Counted from the first letter of the stretch, positions 1-7,529 are shown. The stretch is DNA of 15,110 nt from SG8-40 sp035528435 (GCA_035528435.1 DATKYN010000088.1:1-15110); one strand, 5' to 3'. The notes: generated by a model from the sequence alone, not told the origin. Program-made: numbers and translations.

Positions 1-440
1 ATATCCAGTATTTCGCCCCACAAAGCAGCCGCGCCCAGACATTTGTTGGCCTTTCAGTTGACGCTGGAAACGACATCTTCGATTCTAACCAACTGACACT
101 GGGTGGCGAGAACGGCCTGCCCGGCTACCCGGCCAATTATCAGTCCGGTGACCGCAGGGTCGTGTTCAATCTGGAGCAGCGACTCTATACCGACTGGTAT
201 CCATTCCGCCTGTTTCGAGTGGGAGGGGGTCTTTTCTTCGACACTGGACGAGCCTGGAGCGGCGAACCGGACAACGCCGTCAATAAGGATTGGCTGGCCA
301 ACGTCGGCTTTGGGTTGCGGGTGTTCAGCGTTCGCTCGGCTTTTGGCACCGTCTGGCGTCTGGATGTCGCCTTTCCAATCGACGCACCGGATGACATTTC
401 TGGTCATCAAATTCTGTTCTACCGGTCGACGAATTTCTGA
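1..440 (+). CDS. Outer-membrane beta-barrel protein, Omp85/ShlB-type (C-terminal part)
   Basis: The gene enters from the left edge; the open frame begins at base 3 and about 145 residues are visible. The stretch GLPGYP followed by GDRRVVFNLEQRLYTD is the usual look of the last strands of Omp85/BamA-like surface antigens and FhaC/ShlB-type transporters. Alternating hydrophobic strands follow (VGGGLFFDTGRAW, ANVGFGLRVFS, VWRLDVAFPID) and the chain ends in Phe, the classical C-terminal signal recognised by the BAM machinery. It would sit in the outer membrane. Without the N-terminal POTRA or soluble part I cannot tell a surface antigen or phospholipase-like barrel from a two-partner secretion transporter. 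It converges on the gene at 490-1230 with a 49-bp gap in which I see no clear terminator. Confidence 0.75.
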   Translation, partial: IQYFAPQSSRAQTFVGLSVDAGNDIFDSNQLTLGGENGLPGYPANYQSGDRRVVFNLEQRLYTDWYPFRLFRVGGGLFFDTGRAWSGEPDNAVNKDWLANVGFGLRVFSVRSAFGTVWRLDVAFPIDAPDDISGHQILFYRSTNF

Positions 441-489
441 ATCGAGCCGTCGTGGCCCGGTGACCGATACAACTCTCTCTTGATCCCCG

Positions 490-1230
490 CTACTTCACGC
501 CCTGCTTGGCGCGATGGCTTTGGCCGGGACCTTTTCGACGCTGGCCGCTGAATTTGCTGTTCCGCCCCTGACCGGCGCGTTCGTTGCCATTGTTCCCTGC
601 ACCAGCCTGCTGCCCCTGGCCATTCGGTCTTTGCCTGCCACCTCTGGCGCTCGTACGTTTTCCAGGACTGCTGCTTGTTCGCCCCAGATGATCAACGACC
701 ATGCGCAGGGTATCAAACGCGAATTTATGGCCTCTTTCCACTTTGCTCGCCCGTGGGCCGGCAACATTGAGGGTCTGTACTCCGAGATCACGGACAAAAT
801 CGGCAATCAGTTTCGCTGCCTGCCCGGGTTGCGTTTCTGCGCCATTGATCAACTGATACGGTTTCGCCAACTGGACACAGTCATCAAGCGTACTCTCCGT
901 ACCGCCTTCTTCGATCTCACCAAAATAAATAATGGCCGTGCCATCGCTGTCGAGAACATTCTTGCGGGTCCGATCGCGGTAATCACCACCCTCTACTTCC
1001 TGCATAGGATATTGCTCCGGGATCGGGCCATCCTCTGCAAGCCGTCCTTCAGGACACCAGCCACCACATTGGAGATTCAGTTCCAGCGCGGCATCAAGCG
1101 CGCCCCGGTCGACACCGGTCTGCCCCCCTGATACCACCTTGATTCGACTGCTTGCCGGTTGTGCATCGCGTCGTTGCTCAGGCGCGGGTCCCGGGCCCTT
1201 CGGTCGCGTGCCTCTACGATTTCTGGCCAC
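490..1230 (-). CDS. Putative molybdenum carrier / YpsA-like SLOG protein with basic tails
   Basis: This protein has 246 residues and a GTG start at 1230, preceded by AAGGA nine bases upstream. The core (about residues 30-183) begins KVVSGGQTGVDRGALDAAL, the nucleotide-binding signature of the 'putative molybdenum carrier' family, a branch of the SLOG Rossmann-like superfamily. A second motif EEGGTEST (108-115) fits the GGT loop of the same fold. The family is inferred to bind a nucleotide or nucleotide-like ligand; real molybdenum-carrier activity is not established for such homologues. The odd parts are the ends. Residues 1-29 are rich in Arg and Pro. Residues 185-246 form a low-complexity Arg/Gly/Gln/Lys tail (for example SARGGRQRPNGQGQQ), which looks disordered and suited to binding nucleic acid or polyanions (inference). 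It appears to be a single-gene transcript. Confidence 0.85.
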   Translation of the reverse strand: MARNRRGTRPKGPGPAPEQRRDAQPASSRIKVVSGGQTGVDRGALDAALELNLQCGGWCPEGRLAEDGPIPEQYPMQEVEGGDYRDRTRKNVLDSDGTAIIYFGEIEEGGTESTLDDCVQLAKPYQLINGAETQPGQAAKLIADFVRDLGVQTLNVAGPRASKVERGHKFAFDTLRMVVDHLGRTSSSPGKRTSARGGRQRPNGQGQQAGAGNNGNERAGQGRNSKFSGQRRKGPGQSHRAKQGVK

Positions 1231-1953
1231 CTAATGTCTTCCTTTGGAAACGATCAAAAGTACTGTCTTCACTAAACTCTCCATTCGATAGTGGAATAGA
1301 TTGACACCTGCCTGGTCGGCCTGCTTGCAAACGCACACGAACCGAACCGCGTTGCCTGAAGTTCGGCCCTGCCAGCCTCGCACCATTCCGAGCGCTACCG
1401 GTAGTGGCGCAACGGGCATGCAAGACGCACGGCATCCGGTTCATCCAGAAAGCGGTCAAGGCGCATCACCGGACAGTATCAACGGTTCCGATAGTCCCGG
1501 TCTGAAACGTCACAAGACTTCTGTATGGTCGATCTTTGTTTTTTGCCGCAGCCTACATCGGGCTGTACGGCGCTCGCCCCTCGGGCGTTGAAGGAATCTC
1601 CGTTCCTGTCAGAACTGCGGCCTACTCTCAGGCGGCGCAGTCGCAGTATATTATATTCAAACCATATACTGGGTCGGCACCACGCACTCTTACAGTGCAA
1701 CCAGGTGTCGCTTGCCAGGGAACTCTCCAGGGCCGTATCAGGTACTCCTGAACGGCCAACCAGATTACTCCCCCAAAACCGAACTTTACCATCACCAAAG
1801 GAAGATGGTGAGAAATTGGCGTGTCTTCCTGTAATCGCGCGGGCATATACCGCCCTTTTTCAGCATTGAAGCCAAAGCACACTCCAAGCCAACCTCGGCG
1901 CGTCGTGGGATAATTACACATGAGTTCCTAACCATACGCAGGATTAAGACATC
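1231..1953. other. 723-bp stretch with no convincing gene
   Basis: No frame here has a good start, ribosome site and protein-like composition together. The most protein-like frame is + 1506-1751. It lacks an ATG (the first usable start is TTG at 1536) and reads a hydrophobic stretch (FFAAAYIGLYGARP) then about 50 ordinary residues ending QGRIRYS. It could be a decayed secreted-protein fragment or chance. An AT-rich patch (TATATTATATTC) lies at about 1647-1660. I see no tRNA, terminator hairpin or repeat that I can support. Confidence 0.5.
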
Positions 1954-2355
1954 ATGGCCCTCGACAAATCAGCCGAAGAAATAAAGATGGATGAAACCAG
2001 TCTCTTTCGCGAAGAGATCATTACCGATCGCAAAGTCGGGACGATTCGTGTGCTGCATCCGATCAAATCCGATGGAACGGCCGACGAAAGAAGGCAACGT
2101 ATGTACGTCGGCGAGACCCAGATCATGACGCCCATGGGTGCACTCCCACTGGCGTTTCAACTCGAAAGCGAGTCCCTTTCCGGTGCGATCGAAAAATTCG
2201 CCGAAGGCGCACAGGTCGCGGTGGAGCGCGCCATGACTGAACTCCAGCAAATGCGCCGCGAAGCCGCCTCCTCCATTGTCATACCGGAAGGCATGCCACC
2301 GGGACTTGCGGGTGGTGGCGCGACGCCGGGGGGCGGCAAGATCAAGCTGCCCTGA
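1954..2355 (+). CDS. Conserved-looking small cytosolic protein of unknown function
   Basis: This protein has 133 residues and an ATG start, with AGGA about 13 bases upstream. I do not recognise the family. The N-terminal part (about 15-70) is mixed and strand-like, with a run EIITDRKVGTIRVLHPI. Residues 75-105 form an amphipathic helix (GAIEKFAEGAQVAVERAMTE). The C-terminus is a Gly/Pro-rich tail (GLAGGGATPGGGKIKLP). There is no signal peptide, membrane segment or Cys residue, so a soluble cytosolic protein is expected. The protein-like composition and good start make it a real gene. It stands alone and converges with the membrane protein gene ending at 2560. Confidence 0.75.
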   Translation: MALDKSAEEIKMDETSLFREEIITDRKVGTIRVLHPIKSDGTADERRQRMYVGETQIMTPMGALPLAFQLESESLSGAIEKFAEGAQVAVERAMTELQQMRREAASSIVIPEGMPPGLAGGGATPGGGKIKLP

Positions 2356-2368
2356 GAGCCACAGCTAA

Positions 2369-2380
2369 CCTGCCGGCAGG
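2369..2380. repeat. Perfect 12-bp palindrome CCTGCCGGCAGG
   Basis: A perfect self-complementary 12-mer starts 13 bases after the stop of the gene at 1954-2355, in the convergent intergenic gap. It could be a binding site or part of a termination structure, but no T-tract follows on either strand. Confidence 0.4.
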
Positions 2381-2467
2381 CGTAACTAACGCGCCATCCG
2401 GTTCGGTCCGCGTTGTTTCCGGTTGACGCTGTAGCAGCAGCGAGGTTGCCAGCGGACACCAGTTTCC

Positions 2468-2485
2468 GGTCGCATCATTGCGACC
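2468..2485. repeat. Short hairpin between convergent genes
   Basis: The arms GGTCGCA and TGCGACC are perfectly complementary around a TCAT loop. The hairpin lies between two convergent genes (stops at 2355 and 2560), where a bidirectional terminator would be expected. There is no adjacent T-run, so an intrinsic terminator is not shown. Confidence 0.35.
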
Positions 2486-2559
2486 TGGCCGGAGCATAAT
2501 GACTTCGCCCCACGACAGGTCGCAGGAATCGCGACGCAATGTCGACTCACCACCGCACT

Positions 2560-2982
2560 TCAACGCACAGAATCACCGACCGCATTCCCTCCCGCTTGAA
2601 TTTTTCGAAGCGTGCGGCTGTTGATCAGCAACCAGGTCAACAGCATTACAAAACAACTCAACACAAAAATCTTGTTGATAAACCAGTTTGTGCGCCAGAT
2701 TGTCCATTCGGGTGCCGCAAGGAATAGAGCGAACTTGCTGACAATAATGACGATTTCAGCAACGGAAATACCGGCCGCGAACCAGAGCGTATAACGCTGC
2801 CAATGGAGTAGCGACCAACCCAGCCAGACGTGTATGACCGGCCACAGATCCAGATAGACGTGGGTTCCGGCAGGCAGGCCGCGGTGGATCGCGAAGGCCA
2901 CCGGAAACACATACTTGATCACCAGTGTCCAGGCGGCCAATATGAACAGAAAATGTGCAAAGAAACGGTTCACCGGCATCAT
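2560..2982 (-). CDS. Small four-helix membrane protein, putative partner of the Fe-S aldo/keto reductase
   Basis: This protein has 140 residues from the MMPVN start chosen at 2982, 40 bp after the stop of the aldo/keto reductase gene. An in-frame ATG at 3045 would overlap that gene and add 21 polar residues; neither start has a strong ribosome site. Four hydrophobic segments are visible: about 7-32, 44-61, 65-90 and 100-121. Histidines cluster around helices 1-2 (H10, H33, H41, H51, H60), and Trp is abundant. I do not recognise the family. Position and spacing suggest co-transcription with the exported Fe-S reductase, so a membrane anchor or electron-transfer partner is possible, perhaps with haem bound by the His residues. 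That role is inference only. Confidence 0.7.
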   Translation of the reverse strand: MMPVNRFFAHFLFILAAWTLVIKYVFPVAFAIHRGLPAGTHVYLDLWPVIHVWLGWSLLHWQRYTLWFAAGISVAEIVIIVSKFALFLAAPEWTIWRTNWFINKIFVLSCFVMLLTWLLINSRTLRKIQAGGNAVGDSVR

Positions 2983-3022
2983 GCCCAGCGCAAACACGGC
3001 CTCGCCAGCCCAACGGGCGGCC

Positions 3023-4225
3023 TCATCCGAGCCTCTCAAGCGCATCGCGAGTAAATTCGGCAATCGGCACGCCGATCGGACACGCCCCCATGCACTCCTG
3101 CGTTGCGCAATCGACGCAGGCGGTGGCACCGTCTGCCAGTGCTGCATACTCGTATCTTGCAAGTAAACGATCGCCGTAATCGACGTCGTACATGCGTGTG
3201 CGCAGCACTTCAGCGATTTCCACCTTCTTCGGGCAAGCGTTGACGCAGGCGTTACAGCCTGGCAGACAGTATTTGCCCGCGCGCATAAAGGCATAACGCT
3301 CCAGCAACTGGCGATCATAAACGTTGTTCGCCACCGACCCGGAAGCGGAGACATACTCATCGATATCATCGCGGTCGGACATTGATATCAACAGCGCGTC
3401 AACATTCGGGCTCGACAGGACCCAGCGAAAGGCGGCGTGAGAAAACGTGGCACCCGGTCGCTCGTAGGGCCGCATATCGTTGAGCCTCGCGCCCATCAAC
3501 GTCTTCATGGCCAGCACACCGACATCTTTTTTCTTTGCCTTTTCGAGCAACCTCGGCAATTCCGGTTGTATCGCAGACCAGTGAAAAACGTGACGCAACT
3601 TGTCGTAAAAACCGGGATCCTGCGCAAAATTGTAGGCGACCAGAATGACATCGGCCATATCGTTGTCGATGGCGTAATCAATACACGCCGCAAGCTGGCT
3701 GCCATGTCCCGAGACACCGCGAAATCGAATCTTGCCCTGCCGTTTCGCCAATTCACAAAACTCCAGCCATTCCTCGTTGCGCAGGCGATCGACATCATTC
3801 ACCGAGTGGTTGAAATAGATATCGACATAATCGGTTTGCAAACGCCTCAAACTGTCTTCGAGCGAGGCCATGATTTCGCTTCGGGAGTCTGATGCTCCCG
3901 CCTTGGTCTTGCTGGTCAGATAAACCTTGTCGCGCCGACCCTTCAGCGCCTTGCCGATCGCCGTCTCGGCACCACCCCATCGATAACTCTCCGCACTGTC
4001 GAAAAGATTCACTCCGCGGTCAAACGCGTACGCAACCACTTCGGGATCGGAGTTACTGGAAGAACCCAGCGAGATGTCGGACACTTCAAGCCCGGTGCGT
4101 CCGAGGCGCACATAGCGGCGAATTCCGTGCGTGTCGCCAGCTGTTGCACGACGGTCAATGGCGGCAGTGCCAAGGCCCATAGCCGCTCCTGCACCCAGTC
4201 TCAGGAAATTCCGTCTGTCGATCAT
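3023..4225 (-). CDS. Tat-exported aldo/keto reductase with C-terminal [4Fe-4S] dicluster domain
   Basis: This protein has 400 residues from ATG 4225, which has GGAG five bases upstream. The frame stays open to 4381, but that extension would bury the signal. The N-terminus DRRNFLRLGAGAAMGLG is a twin-arginine signal, so periplasmic export of a folded, cofactor-loaded enzyme is expected. The AKR barrel (about 35-315) keeps the catalytic tetrad D76, Y81, K106 and H140. The C-terminal domain (318-400) has two cysteine sets, C320/C324/C327/C331 and C370/C373/C378/C382, each ending CP, as in ferredoxin-like proteins binding two [4Fe-4S] clusters. NADPH would be scarce in the periplasm, so an electron route through the clusters to a membrane partner is a reasonable inference. 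The substrate is unknown. Upstream is a CoA-transferase gene (172-bp gap), downstream a membrane protein. Confidence 0.88.
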   Translation of the reverse strand: MIDRRNFLRLGAGAAMGLGTAAIDRRATAGDTHGIRRYVRLGRTGLEVSDISLGSSSNSDPEVVAYAFDRGVNLFDSAESYRWGGAETAIGKALKGRRDKVYLTSKTKAGASDSRSEIMASLEDSLRRLQTDYVDIYFNHSVNDVDRLRNEEWLEFCELAKRQGKIRFRGVSGHGSQLAACIDYAIDNDMADVILVAYNFAQDPGFYDKLRHVFHWSAIQPELPRLLEKAKKKDVGVLAMKTLMGARLNDMRPYERPGATFSHAAFRWVLSSPNVDALLISMSDRDDIDEYVSASGSVANNVYDRQLLERYAFMRAGKYCLPGCNACVNACPKKVEIAEVLRTRMYDVDYGDRLLARYEYAALADGATACVDCATQECMGACPIGVPIAEFTRDALERLG

Positions 4226-4397
4226 TGGTTCTCCATCATGCAACCCCACCAAAGAGCGCCCCGAAGACATCTCACCGCACCCGTTTTTCTCCAGCCAGGA
4301 ATCGCCCATCCTGACGCCGCCGGTCCGGCCAGCAGACATCGCATGAAGAAAAACGCTGACGTTCCGGTGAAAACCGGGCACCCCGCGTCAGTCAATA

Positions 4398-5588
4398 TCA
4401 CGTAGCCCTGAACACCCCGGCTTCCTTCATTCGTGTGATTTCGTCTTCATCGTAACCAAGCTCCCGGAGCACCTGCAACGAATGCTCTCCCAACTGCGGC
4501 GCCGGTGTCGTGGCTTCCGGCGACGACTCGGACCAATCGGTCGGCGTGCGCATTGCAATCATGCCGCCTTCAGTAGGATGTTCCTCTTCCCTGAAAAAAC
4601 CGCTTTCTTTCAAATGCGAATCTGACAGCAGATCATCCACTGCATTCATTTTCGCCACTGGTATATCCGCTTGTTCCAGCAGTTGCATCCAATCCCCGGA
4701 TGACCGGGTCTCGAGAATCTTTGCCAGCAGGTCGTAGATTTCACCAATGTGATTGGCACGGCTTGCGTGCGTGGCAAAACGCGGATCGTCCATCATCTCA
4801 GGCCGGCCGATCGCGTCAAAAAACCGCTGCCACTGTTTGCCGTTATAAACCAGAACGCATAAATAACCGTCGGCCGTACGGTAAGGGCGCCGTTGTCGCA
4901 ATCGCTCGTAACCGGAACGGCCTTTCGCGGGGCGGTAGCCCAGCCCGGCCAGATGATCTCCCAGTACGAAATGAGAAATCGCCTCGAACATCGGCACTTC
5001 CACCGACTGCCCCCGCCCGGTTCGCTCACGATGGTACAAGGCAGCCGTCACAGCATAAACAGCATGCAATCCGGTGACTCGATCAGCGAAATTGAGGGGC
5101 ACGTATCGCGGCCGCTCGGCACCATCTCGCGACATCAGCCACGGCACCCCGGTTATTCCCTGGATCAGATCATCATAGGCTGCTCTGCCGGCGCGCTCCC
5201 CGCGCTGCGAGTATCCATAAGTACCGACATATATCAGGCGGTCGTTAACCAGGCGCACATCCTCGTATGACAGACCAAGGCGTGCCATTGCTTGCGGGCG
5301 AACGTTGTACACGAGCACGTCGATCGACGGCAGCATGCGCAGGATGACATCGCGCCCCGCAGGCTGTTTCAGGTTGAGCGCGATACAGCGCTTTCCACGA
5401 TTGAGGTGCATATGCAAATGCCCCATCGCCGGCGATTGCATGGGGCCAACATCGCGCATGTTGTCGCCATCGAGCGCCTCAACCTTGGTGACGTCTGCGC
5501 CAAGTTCAGCGAGTATCTGGGTCGCGAACGGCCCCATTACCACGCTGGTTAGATCAAGTATTTTTACGCCTGAAAGTGGTCCGGCCAT
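4398..5588 (-). CDS. CaiB/BaiF family (family III) CoA-transferase
   Basis: This protein has 396 residues, a typical family length, with an ATG start at 5588 preceded closely by GAGGG. The N-terminus LSGVKILDLTSVVMGPFATQ and ELGADVTKVE is the standard opening of family III CoA-transferases. The motif AAYDDLIQG (136-144) carries the conserved Asp (D139) that forms the acyl anhydride with the donor CoA ester. GRGQSVEVPMFEA (about 203-215) is also typical. The enzyme moves CoA between carboxylic acids in the cytoplasm, often in carnitine, oxalate, bile acid, aromatic or fatty acid metabolism. The substrate cannot be assigned. It lies upstream of the exported aldo/keto reductase on the same strand and may be co-transcribed with it, though a 172-bp gap separates them. 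Confidence 0.9.
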   Translation of the reverse strand: MAGPLSGVKILDLTSVVMGPFATQILAELGADVTKVEALDGDNMRDVGPMQSPAMGHLHMHLNRGKRCIALNLKQPAGRDVILRMLPSIDVLVYNVRPQAMARLGLSYEDVRLVNDRLIYVGTYGYSQRGERAGRAAYDDLIQGITGVPWLMSRDGAERPRYVPLNFADRVTGLHAVYAVTAALYHRERTGRGQSVEVPMFEAISHFVLGDHLAGLGYRPAKGRSGYERLRQRRPYRTADGYLCVLVYNGKQWQRFFDAIGRPEMMDDPRFATHASRANHIGEIYDLLAKILETRSSGDWMQLLEQADIPVAKMNAVDDLLSDSHLKESGFFREEEHPTEGGMIAMRTPTDWSESSPEATTPAPQLGEHSLQVLRELGYDEDEITRMKEAGVFRAT

Positions 5589-5673
5589 GTGCCCTCAATC
5601 AATTGCTGTCAAGCAGGATGGAAAATTGCATTTAGTAATCGGTCAGGAAGTGTAACGCACCCGGCTTGGCGCG

Positions 5674-5850
5674 CTAAGCTTCGGCATACATCTCGCTTGC
5701 TTCGGTCAGGTGTACATTGAACCAGCGATTGCCGCCATTTGCATACGGTTTCACGCATTCTGCGCCGACAAACGTGGCTACCCATGTCGGGATTTGGCGA
5801 CCGAACCGCCTGCCCCCAAAAGCATGGCTCGCCCACCGCATCGTTGAACA
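5674..5850 (-). pseudogene. Coding-like C-terminal fragment antisense to the 5' end of the GGDEF gene
   Basis: The reverse frame ending at the stop at 5674 reads about 42 well-composed residues (ending HLTEASEMYAEA; also PYANGGNRWFNVHL). Just upstream, another reverse frame continues in protein-like style (DLVFNDAVGEPCFWGQAVR), as if a frameshift near 5800-5815 had broken one gene. The + frame over the same bases looks poor (rich in His, Cys, Thr and Ser). I do not recognise the protein. It may be the decayed end of a gene truncated by the diguanylate cyclase locus, or chance. Confidence 0.3.
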
Positions 5851-7136
5851 CCAGATCCCTGCGCACCGTCGAGCAGTTCGCTGCACCTGCGACCGTGCTT
5901 GTTGTTGCGACCGTGGCATCGTTCATCATCGCCCGCGCCACACCGTCGGCCCCGATAGGGGTGCTGCCGGCTGTCGTGCTCCCCATGGGTGTATTTCTGA
6001 GTCTGTGGTTCAACCGCGGACGCGCGTTCCTCGCTTCGGTTTCGCTGTTTCTCGCCTACGCGGGATACGCTCTGACCTCAAATCCCGAAACAGAGACTTT
6101 TGCGCACCGCGCCATGCTCAGCGGGGTCGCGATTCTGGTGCCACTCAACTTCACCCTCATCGTGTACCTGCGCGAACGCGGAATACTGCACTTCCGCAGC
6201 TACCGCTGGCTTCTGCTATTCGTCGGCGAGTTACTACTGGTCGCGTGGGTGGCGAGCGCGGGCACCAACCCCCTGTCGGGCGTTGCCTGGCACAACGTAC
6301 TCGACCACTGGCTGTTGCATCCGGACCCGACCCCTTTGCTGGGGCGCCTGTTGTTCGCCACCGGCATTGCCTTGGCCATCGGCCGTGTCTATGAGAATCG
6401 CGCGCCGGTGGAAATCGGTCTTGCCGGCGCCTTGCTGGCGTTCTTCATTGCTTGCACGTGGCACGGATCGCCTGGCATATTTCCGGTGTTTCTCACGGCG
6501 GCCGGAATCATATTGGTACTGTCGGTGTTGCAGGAATCACACCGCATGGCGTTTCGCGACGAACTGACCGGGCTCCCGGGGCGCCGAACGCTTGAAGAAC
6601 AGTTGCTGGGCTTGGGGCCGGTGTTCACCGTTGCCATGGTCGATGTCGATCACTTCAAGAAGTTCAATGACACCCACGGGCACGATGTCGGTGATCAGGT
6701 ACTGAGGATGGTTGGCGCGCGCCTCGCGGAAGTGGGGGGTGGCGGCCGGGCCTACCGCTATGGCGGCGAAGAGTTTTCAGTTCTGTTTCCGGATATCTCG
6801 ATCGAAGAGGCACTACCGCACCTGGATCGTTTGCGCACCGCCATCGAAAACCATGCGATGGTGTCACGCACCCGGGAGAGGCGGCAGTCAAAACGCGATG
6901 ATGAAGACAGGCGCGCGGAAACAGGTTCAGGCAATCCCGGAACGTCCCCACCGCGTGACAAGGCTGCTCAGCCCCGGGCTGCAGCCAGCAGCAGGGCAAA
7001 ATCGCTTTCAGTTACAGTCAGTATCGGGGTAGCGGAGCGCAACAGGCGGCTGCATACGTCCGCCATGGTCATCCGCACAGCAGATGAAGCACTTTATCGC
7101 GCCAAGAAAGGCGGGCGAAACCGTGTCAGCCGCTAA
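5784..7136 (+). CDS. Membrane-bound diguanylate cyclase (GGDEF)
   Basis: This protein has 450 residues from ATG 5784. The start is uncertain: TTG 5739 and TTG 5844 are also in frame, none has a good ribosome site, and the first 20 residues look non-coding. Seven or eight hydrophobic segments fill about residues 35-250 and give an integral membrane sensor region of no recognised type. The catalytic domain starts DELTGLPGRR (259-268). It contains VDVDHFKKFND with the metal-binding Asp and the active-site GGEEF (327-331), so it should make cyclic di-GMP from GTP. The usual RxxD inhibitory site before the signature is replaced by four Gly, so product inhibition is probably absent. A basic low-complexity insertion (about 361-406) interrupts the domain before SVTVSIGVAE. 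It converges with infA, 37 bp between stops. Confidence 0.88.
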   Translation: MSGFGDRTACPQKHGSPTASLNTRSLRTVEQFAAPATVLVVATVASFIIARATPSAPIGVLPAVVLPMGVFLSLWFNRGRAFLASVSLFLAYAGYALTSNPETETFAHRAMLSGVAILVPLNFTLIVYLRERGILHFRSYRWLLLFVGELLLVAWVASAGTNPLSGVAWHNVLDHWLLHPDPTPLLGRLLFATGIALAIGRVYENRAPVEIGLAGALLAFFIACTWHGSPGIFPVFLTAAGIILVLSVLQESHRMAFRDELTGLPGRRTLEEQLLGLGPVFTVAMVDVDHFKKFNDTHGHDVGDQVLRMVGARLAEVGGGGRAYRYGGEEFSVLFPDISIEEALPHLDRLRTAIENHAMVSRTRERRQSKRDDEDRRAETGSGNPGTSPPRDKAAQPRAAASSRAKSLSVTVSIGVAERNRRLHTSAMVIRTADEALYRAKKGGRNRVSR

Positions 7137-7173
7137 CGGCAAAAAGGTTTCAGTTCATGTCTGGCAGCCCCGG

Positions 7174-7440
7174 CTACCTGCGGTAGCCAGCACGACGACC
7201 GCCAAACGGGGCCGCCCGCTCGTCGCGATGTCGGAAATTGATACGCGCCTTGGTCAGATCATAGGGTGATATTTCGACCGTAACCCGGTCCCCCGCCGTG
7301 ATGCGAATGCGGTGCTTGCGCATTTTGCCAGATGCATAGGCAGTCACCGAAACGCCATTTTCCAGCTCGACACGAAACGTCGTGTTCGGCAGAACCTCCT
7401 GCACAGTCCCTTCCATTTCAATCAGTTCTTCCTTCGCCAC
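7174..7440 (-). CDS. infA: Translation initiation factor IF-1, long-tailed form
   Basis: This protein has 88 residues from GTG 7440, with GAGGGG about seven bases upstream. Residues 1-72 follow bacterial IF-1 closely: AKEELIEMEGTVQEVLPN, then SGKMRKHRIRITAGDRVTVE and SPYDLTKARINFRHRD. This is the S1-like OB fold that binds the A site of the 30S subunit during initiation. It runs about 16 residues beyond the common 72-residue length, ending in a basic Gly/Arg tail (APFGGRRAGYRR). Similar tails occur in some beta- and gammaproteobacterial IF-1 paralogues, so another shorter infA copy may exist elsewhere. A perfect hairpin (GGCTACC-TGC-GGTAGCC, 7172-7188) overlaps the stop codon but lacks a T-run. 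It lies 89 bp downstream of a small acidic gene on the same strand. Confidence 0.95.
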   Translation of the reverse strand: MAKEELIEMEGTVQEVLPNTTFRVELENGVSVTAYASGKMRKHRIRITAGDRVTVEISPYDLTKARINFRHRDERAAPFGGRRAGYRR

Positions 7441-7529
7441 GCAGCTACCCCTCTTTCTACTGTTGAACACCTCGACCCTGCGCTGGCCCCGGATCAACGC
7501 CGAACCTGCCGAACATCTTCACCGCCGAT

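Noticed and set aside
514..1131. Long forward frame opposite the SLOG-type gene
   Set aside because: It is the shadow of the reverse gene, whose GGQTGVDRGALDAAL signature and ribosome site are decisive.
3437..3892. Forward frame of 151 codons
   Set aside because: Antisense to the aldo/keto reductase; no ribosome site or recognisable motif.
4226..4381. N-terminal extension of the aldo/keto reductase
   Set aside because: It would place 52 residues before the twin-arginine signal, and a good GGAG site exists for the start at 4225.
5608..5613. TTGACA-like -35 (reverse strand) before the CoA-transferase
   Set aside because: No -10 element lies at the right spacing before the start codon.
7172..7188. 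Perfect 7-bp hairpin over the infA stop as a terminator
   Set aside because: No T-run follows on either strand within the usual distance, so termination is not supported.
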